Of a stretch of 19,236 nt of DNA, positions 15,602 to 19,236 are shown in pieces. Position numbers and translations under genes: made by a program. Source of the stretch: an uncultured Dorea sp. (GTDB taxonomy: Bacteria; Bacillota; Clostridia; Lachnospirales; Lachnospiraceae); the NCBI GenBank assembly GCA_948844705.1, contig CAQNVT010000193.1, forward strand, positions 1 to 19,236, in the 5' to 3' direction. The notes under the pieces are model-generated. The model had not been told where the DNA came from. It worked only from the letters and a program-made list of their open reading frames with translations, and ran no database searches. Numbering within the stretch: the first letter of the stretch is position 1; the number at the start of each line of letters is the position of its first letter.

Positions 15602-16592
15602 CAAGACGCGTGCTATGATCTCGGTCATTATTCCGGTCTATAATTCGGAAAGGTATATCAGAGAATGTGTAGAATCTGTTCTGGCGCAGTCCTTTACATA
15701 TATGGAGATTCTACTTATAGACGACGGGTCGAGGGATAAGTCGAAGGAGATCTGTAAAGCCATGTGCAGAGAGGATCCGAGGATCCGCCTGATCACGGGA
15801 AAGCATTCAGGGGTGTCGGCGGCGAGAAACACGGGAATAGAGGAAGCAAGGGGGAAATATCTGTTCTTTCTGGACAGTGACGACAGGATTCATCCGAAGC
15901 TTCTTGAGGAGCTTCAGGATCAGGCTGAGGCATACGCGTTCGACGCAGTATTTTGCGATTATACGGAATATCCGCGGCTGAATGAGGTTAAGGGAAAATG
16001 CGGTTGGGAAATCGGAAAGAAATCCGACGCGGAGGAATGGTTCCATATAAAGCATTTAAAACAGCTGTCATGTATCGGAGGGAAAATGCTGCGCCGGGAT
16101 TTTATAGGGGTGCAGCGGTTTGACAGAGACCTTGTGTACGGCGAGGATACCGTGTTTTTATATTATCTTGTACGGAAAGGCATGCGGATGGCTTATCTGG
16201 ATAAGGAATGGTATTATTACAGAAAGCATCCGGAGAGTGTGACATATCTTGCGGAGGGCAGTGCGGGTGGACAGAATTTTAAGGCGATAAGGATTATAAG
16301 AGACAGTGAAGCTCAAAGAGGTCAGTCTTTCTGGGCGGAGGAATGGGAATGCCGTCTTGTATGGAAGATCCTCACGGAATATCTGCTGGCAAAAAATAAA
16401 AAAGACGTACAGAACAGCCGTGTTATGAAAAGAATGATGTCTGAAGAACAAAAGCAGCCATTATTTAAAAAGCTTTCCGCGGGCCGGAAAATATTATTTT
16501 ACCTCTTGTTCTGGGGATGTACTTATTTTCCGACGGTAAGGAGGCTTTGGATGATGAAACGGGAGGCAGGGAGCAGGACATGGAGGATCTGA
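15579..16592 (+). CDS. GT2 family glycosyltransferase (first of a tandem pair)
   Basis: This 337-residue GT-A enzyme carries the classic GT2 pattern: ISVIIPVYNSERYIRECVES (14-33), LLIDDGSRDKSKE, GVSAARNTGIEEARGKYLFFLDSDD (D99, D101 and D102 forming the metal/nucleotide-binding DxD) and the acceptor-side motif YGEDTVFLYYL with EWYYYRKHPESVT. A weakly hydrophobic, basic C-terminus (KILFYLLFWGCTYFPTVRRL) may touch the membrane. It adds one sugar to the glycan from a nucleotide donor; the specificity is unknown. It is clearly related to the next gene, sharing the order and spacing of every motif. It overlaps the GT4 gene before it by 23 bp and the GT2 after it by 13 bp. If translation began at 15615 the enzyme would be 12 residues shorter but still complete. 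Confidence 0.88.
   Translation: MSGKDCFDKTRAMISVIIPVYNSERYIRECVESVLAQSFTYMEILLIDDGSRDKSKEICKAMCREDPRIRLITGKHSGVSAARNTGIEEARGKYLFFLDSDDRIHPKLLEELQDQAEAYAFDAVFCDYTEYPRLNEVKGKCGWEIGKKSDAEEWFHIKHLKQLSCIGGKMLRRDFIGVQRFDRDLVYGEDTVFLYYLVRKGMRMAYLDKEWYYYRKHPESVTYLAEGSAGGQNFKAIRIIRDSEAQRGQSFWAEEWECRLVWKILTEYLLAKNKKDVQNSRVMKRMMSEEQKQPLFKKLSAGRKILFYLLFWGCTYFPTVRRLWMMKREAGSRTWRI
16569..16573 (+). promoter_or_regulatory. Shine-Dalgarno for the second GT2
   Basis: GGGAG lies 6 nt before the ATG at 16580 in a purine-rich run (16561-16579). It supports this start rather than an upstream TTG at 16517. Confidence 0.6.
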
Positions 16593-17749
16593 TATCAATC
16601 ATTGTTCCGGTATATAACTCGGCAAAGTATATTTCCGACTGTGTAAACTCTGTGCAGACACAGACCTGTTCTCATTTCGAATTGCTTTTTATTGATGATG
16701 GATCTTCAGACGGAAGTAAGGAGATCTGCCGGGAGATGTGCAAAACGGATAGCCGGATGAGGGTGATTGAAAATCTGCATAAGGGAGTATCTGCTGCAAG
16801 AAACGCAGGGATCCGGGAGGCGAAGGGAAAGTATTTGTTCTTTCTGGACAGTGATGATGCCATACATCCGCGGCTTATAGAGACTCTGTATAAGCTGTTG
16901 GAAGAAAGTGGCGCAGTGATAGCTACGGAAAGACGTTACCGTGTGGAAGACCGGATGCCTGTGAGCCTGGACAGTGAAAGTGTGCATGCTGCGGAAGCCC
17001 CGGATGATTTTATATATCTGGAAAGTGAGAAGGCGGTTGACTGCCGCGTCTTTGCAAACTCTGATACGGCGCTTTTTGGAATCGGCGGAAAAATGATACT
17101 CCGCGAGATTACGGAAAATATAGAATTTGATGAGAGACTGACTCATGGCGAGGACACGTTATTTATGTACCGGCTGCTGGCTGCCGGAGCAGACGTGGTT
17201 GTACTTAGCCATGCATGGTATTATTATCGGAAGCATGGGGGCGGGGCAGCAGCCGTATTTTCTGTCGAAGCCTGCCGGAGCAGATATGCTGCCGAGCGCA
17301 GGATCTGTGATCAGGAGATAAAATATAAAAGGATCTGGAACGCCGTATATTGGGAAAATGCAATTCTAAGCGCTCTTATGCAGTGGTATGAGGCCGGAAT
17401 GCAGAATTCGGACCCGGAGCTTATGGCATATACGAGAGAAAGGGCAGATGCAGAGCGGAAGAGAAGGATATTTTCTAAGGTGGACAGGATAAGAAGGTTT
17501 GAGTTTTTTTGTATGTTTTACTGTTATCCGCTGTATCGCGTTTTTCCTTTTATATTGAAGCTCAGGCAGTGGAGGATGAAAATATGGTCTAAGCGCTGGA
17601 TATTCAGATGGATATGCGGCCAGATGAAGTGGAAGGTGATCTGGTGCGGGCAGGTATTGTGGATGCTTTTATGGAAAATGATATGGATTTCTGTAGATTT
17701 ATGTAAAAGGCTGTTGAAAAAGGAGGAGGCAGATGAGCGGAAGGGATAA
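16580..17749 (+). CDS. GT2 family glycosyltransferase with Trp-rich basic C-terminal tail
   Basis: In this 389-residue protein, residues 4-95 hold the GT2 GT-A core: LISIIVPVYNSAKYISDC, LFIDDGSSDGSKE, GVSAARNAGIREAKGKYLF and FLDSDD (D90, D92, D93). GEDTLFMYRLLAAG and HAWYYYRKHGGG form the acceptor-side motif shared with its upstream neighbour. The last ~70 residues are unusual: about nine tryptophans among Lys/Arg (WSKRWIFRWICGQMKWK, then a hydrophobic stretch ending about 20 residues before the stop). This could be a membrane-inserting or amphipathic tail, or the product of a late frameshift, since another frame is open from 17593 to about 17706. The gene start is set by its ribosome binding site. 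It overlaps the pyruvyl transferase gene by 17 bp. Donor and acceptor are unknown. Confidence 0.85.
   Translation: MEDLISIIVPVYNSAKYISDCVNSVQTQTCSHFELLFIDDGSSDGSKEICREMCKTDSRMRVIENLHKGVSAARNAGIREAKGKYLFFLDSDDAIHPRLIETLYKLLEESGAVIATERRYRVEDRMPVSLDSESVHAAEAPDDFIYLESEKAVDCRVFANSDTALFGIGGKMILREITENIEFDERLTHGEDTLFMYRLLAAGADVVVLSHAWYYYRKHGGGAAAVFSVEACRSRYAAERRICDQEIKYKRIWNAVYWENAILSALMQWYEAGMQNSDPELMAYTRERADAERKRRIFSKVDRIRRFEFFCMFYCYPLYRVFPFILKLRQWRMKIWSKRWIFRWICGQMKWKVIWCGQVLWMLLWKMIWISVDLCKRLLKKEEADERKG
17720..17726 (+). promoter_or_regulatory. Strong Shine-Dalgarno for the pyruvyl transferase gene
   Basis: AAGGAGG lies 6 nt before the ATG at 17733, inside the end of the upstream GT2 gene. Confidence 0.8.
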
Positions 17750-18860
17750 AGCTTATGTTGGAATCATAACCTTTCATTGTTCGGATAATTACGGGGCGAT
17801 GCTGCAGGCATACGGTCTTAAGAAATATCTGTGCGGTAAGGGCATAGAGACGGATATTGTCCGTTATGAGCCGCCTTTTATGACAGGGAGACACTGGTGG
17901 ATTCCTTATATTCCGATCGGGGGAGTGCAGAAATGGCTGCGTTTTGCAAGGAGCGGCTGGGAGTCCCACAGGAGGATGGGGAGAGATTTTTTTATTCTGA
18001 GAAATAATATGAAGGCGTTCCGGAGGAAATACCTGATCAGAGCAGGGCAGAAAAAACGTCTTTTTCAAAGACAGCTTAAGTCTCTTTCTTATCGTTATTA
18101 TATAGTAGGAAGTGACCAGATCTGGAATCCGGATATTACATGCGGGCTGAGAGTAGCTTATTTCGGCGCATTTGAAAATAAAAGGAAGGAAAAGGTGATC
18201 GCCTATGCGGCCAGTCTCGGAGGCGCTTCCCTGGCAGAGAGGTACAATCAGGAATTTTCAGAGCTGTTAAATAATATAGATTCGGTTTCGGTCAGAGAGG
18301 AGGCGGCAATCCCTTATGTAAAGAAATACTATAAGGGTAACGTCACCGCGGTGCTTGATCCGGTGTTCTTTTTAAGTAAAATGGAATGGGAGGCAGCAGA
18401 AAAGCTGCCGGACAGAGAGGGATATATTCTTGTTCATATGACAGAACGGGATCAGAAGATCATTGATTATGCAAAAAAGCTGTCACAGGATACGGGACTT
18501 CCGGTTGTCGAATTAAGGATAAACACAGGCGGAGTAACGGAAAAGGGATTTGAGGTTGACTATACCGCCGGTCCCTCTGAGTTTTTAGGATATATCCATA
18601 AAGCAGATTATGTGGTGACAAATTCATTTCACATGACTGCATTTGGCATTATCTTTGAAAAGAAATTCCTGATATTTTTACACAGCAGCTTAGGAGCAAG
18701 GATACGGAATATTTTAAAGCTCCACGACCTGGAAGACAGGCTGTATCAGGAGGGTGTTCAGGCGGATATAGACGCTTATGTTGACTGGAAGACGGTAAGA
18801 GAAAAAACAGAGGAAAATATTAAACGATCGGCGGCATTTTTAATGGAGAATTTGTCATGA
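17733..18860 (+). CDS. Polysaccharide pyruvyl transferase family protein
   Basis: This 375-residue protein has the family's ordered motifs: ITFHCSDNYGAMLQAYGLKKYL (from 12), YYIVGSDQIWNP (122-133), IAYAASLGG (157-164), SVSVREEAA (184-192), VTAVLDPVFFL (204-214) and VVTNSFHMTAFGI (294-306, with S298 and H300). These enzymes transfer the enolpyruvyl group of phosphoenolpyruvate onto sugar hydroxyls, giving ketal-linked pyruvate that adds negative charge to exopolysaccharides. It is soluble and cytoplasmic, and probably acts on lipid-linked intermediates or the nascent chain. Its pairing with an FrhB-like iron-sulfur protein directly downstream (4-bp ATGA overlap) is a recurrent arrangement in EPS loci. 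The family call is firm; the sugar modified is unknown. Confidence 0.9.
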   Translation: MSGRDKAYVGIITFHCSDNYGAMLQAYGLKKYLCGKGIETDIVRYEPPFMTGRHWWIPYIPIGGVQKWLRFARSGWESHRRMGRDFFILRNNMKAFRRKYLIRAGQKKRLFQRQLKSLSYRYYIVGSDQIWNPDITCGLRVAYFGAFENKRKEKVIAYAASLGGASLAERYNQEFSELLNNIDSVSVREEAAIPYVKKYYKGNVTAVLDPVFFLSKMEWEAAEKLPDREGYILVHMTERDQKIIDYAKKLSQDTGLPVVELRINTGGVTEKGFEVDYTAGPSEFLGYIHKADYVVTNSFHMTAFGIIFEKKFLIFLHSSLGARIRNILKLHDLEDRLYQEGVQADIDAYVDWKTVREKTEENIKRSAAFLMENLS

Positions 18861-19183
18861 GGTTATATGAAGAAAAGAGCGCGTGCTGCGGATGCGGTGC
18901 ATGCGTGGATGCCTGCCATGCAGATGCTGTCTGTATGGCGAAGGACAGAGAAGGATTTTTTTATCCGCATGTAAACGGCAGGCTGTGCGACAGGTGCGGG
19001 CGCTGCGCTTCGGTCTGCCCGGTAAAAAAGAATATGCCGGATGCAGAGCGCCGGCATCAGTATTTCGGCGCACAGGCAAAAAATGATGAGCTTCGCTACA
19101 GCGGCTCGTCCGGCGGGATACGTATCAGGGGTTGTAGAGGTCTTTGTTGTAATAGTCTAAAGGAAGCGAAGGATGAGAAGTAA
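18857..19183 (+). CDS. FrhB-like iron-sulfur protein, N-terminal part (truncated or frameshifted)
   Basis: This reading frame gives 108 residues. Two [4Fe-4S] ferredoxin motifs are complete: C10-x2-C13-x2-C16-x3-C20 and C44-x2-C47-x2-C50-x3-C54-P. The stretch FGAQAKNDELRYSGSSGGI (70-88) is the conserved start of the coenzyme F420 hydrogenase/dehydrogenase beta-subunit (FrhB) domain. Normal members run about 350-450 residues. After GGI (base 19120) the sequence stops resembling the family and the frame ends at 19181-19183, so the FAD-binding body is missing. In EPS loci such proteins accompany pyruvyl transferases, but their redox role there is poorly known. GGAGA (18844-18848) gives a reasonable ribosome binding site, and the start overlaps the upstream stop as ATGA. 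The break may be biological (pseudogene) or an assembly artefact. Confidence 0.7.
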   Translation: MRLYEEKSACCGCGACVDACHADAVCMAKDREGFFYPHVNGRLCDRCGRCASVCPVKKNMPDAERRHQYFGAQAKNDELRYSGSSGGIRIRGCRGLCCNSLKEAKDEK

Positions 19184-19236
19184 GTGGAAGCTGATTTAAT
19201 TACAAAAGCAGACTTCAAGGTAATATACGATGAAAA
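19121..19236 (+). other. Unassigned 3' end of the window
   Basis: From 19121 the sequence is AT-richer than its neighbours and no longer encodes the expected FrhB continuation. A GTG at 19184 opens a 17-codon frame to the window edge, beginning VEADLITKADFKV, with AGGATGAGAAG just upstream. It is too short to assign. No terminator hairpin or tRNA is seen. Confidence 0.4.

Noticed and set aside
17593..17706. Possible small gene or correct C-terminus in another frame at the end of the second GT2
   Set aside because: It has no start with a ribosome binding site and the main frame stays open with normal codon choice; kept only as a frameshift hypothesis.
1..19236. CRISPR arrays, tRNA/rRNA genes, transposons or long direct repeats
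   Set aside because: No regularly spaced repeats, cloverleaf-like segments, transposase motifs or inverted terminal repeats were found by reading both strands; only short coding similarities between paralogues were seen.

Overview
The window looks like part of a chromosome from an anaerobic Clostridia-type Firmicute, most likely a Lachnospiraceae member. The basis is moderate GC, AGGAGG-type ribosome binding sites, and gene families typical of gut Clostridia exopolysaccharide loci; the genus cannot be fixed from this sequence. Everything reads on the + strand: 14 tightly packed genes whose gaps never exceed 22 bp and whose neighbours often overlap by 1 to 35 bp. I see no internal promoter, terminator, tRNA, rRNA, mobile element, CRISPR array or long repeat. 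The region is therefore best read as one polycistronic unit of more than 19 kb that runs off both window ends.

Region 1 (about 1-7329) is a Gram-positive-type Pel exopolysaccharide core in canonical order: a sugar-nucleotide epimerase remnant fused to PelD (c-di-GMP receptor), PelE, a PelA-position DUF2194 protein, PelF (GT4 glycosyltransferase) and PelG (polytopic export protein). PelD keeps an RxxD inhibitory-site motif (R487-D490, numbered from the ATG at 49) next to a degenerate GGDEF motif (ENGKL). This predicts post-translational activation of polymer synthesis by cyclic di-GMP. No PelB or PelC homologue is present, as expected without an outer membrane.

Region 2 (7333-14526) is an unusual add-on module. 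It contains a DUF2304-like membrane domain fused to a GT4 transferase, a dolichyl-phosphate-mannose-synthase-like GT2 fused to a DUF4874/DUF4832 glycosidase-like domain, a large GT-C-like polytopic protein with a soluble C-terminal domain, and a membrane-anchored stand-alone paralogue of the DUF4874/DUF4832 domain. A working hypothesis is that the GT2 makes a polyprenyl-phosphate sugar, the GT-C protein transfers it outside the membrane, and the anchored DUF4832 protein processes or binds the polymer.

Region 3 (14492-19183) holds a GT4, two tandem related GT2 enzymes, a polysaccharide pyruvyl transferase and the N-terminal part of an FrhB-like iron-sulfur flavoprotein. This is a repertoire for a branched, possibly pyruvylated heteropolysaccharide. 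Together the window suggests a c-di-GMP-controlled Pel-type machine joined to a second glycan-assembly or decoration module. The first ~55 bases and last ~115 bases do not fit the protein families they adjoin and may be assembly breakpoints.
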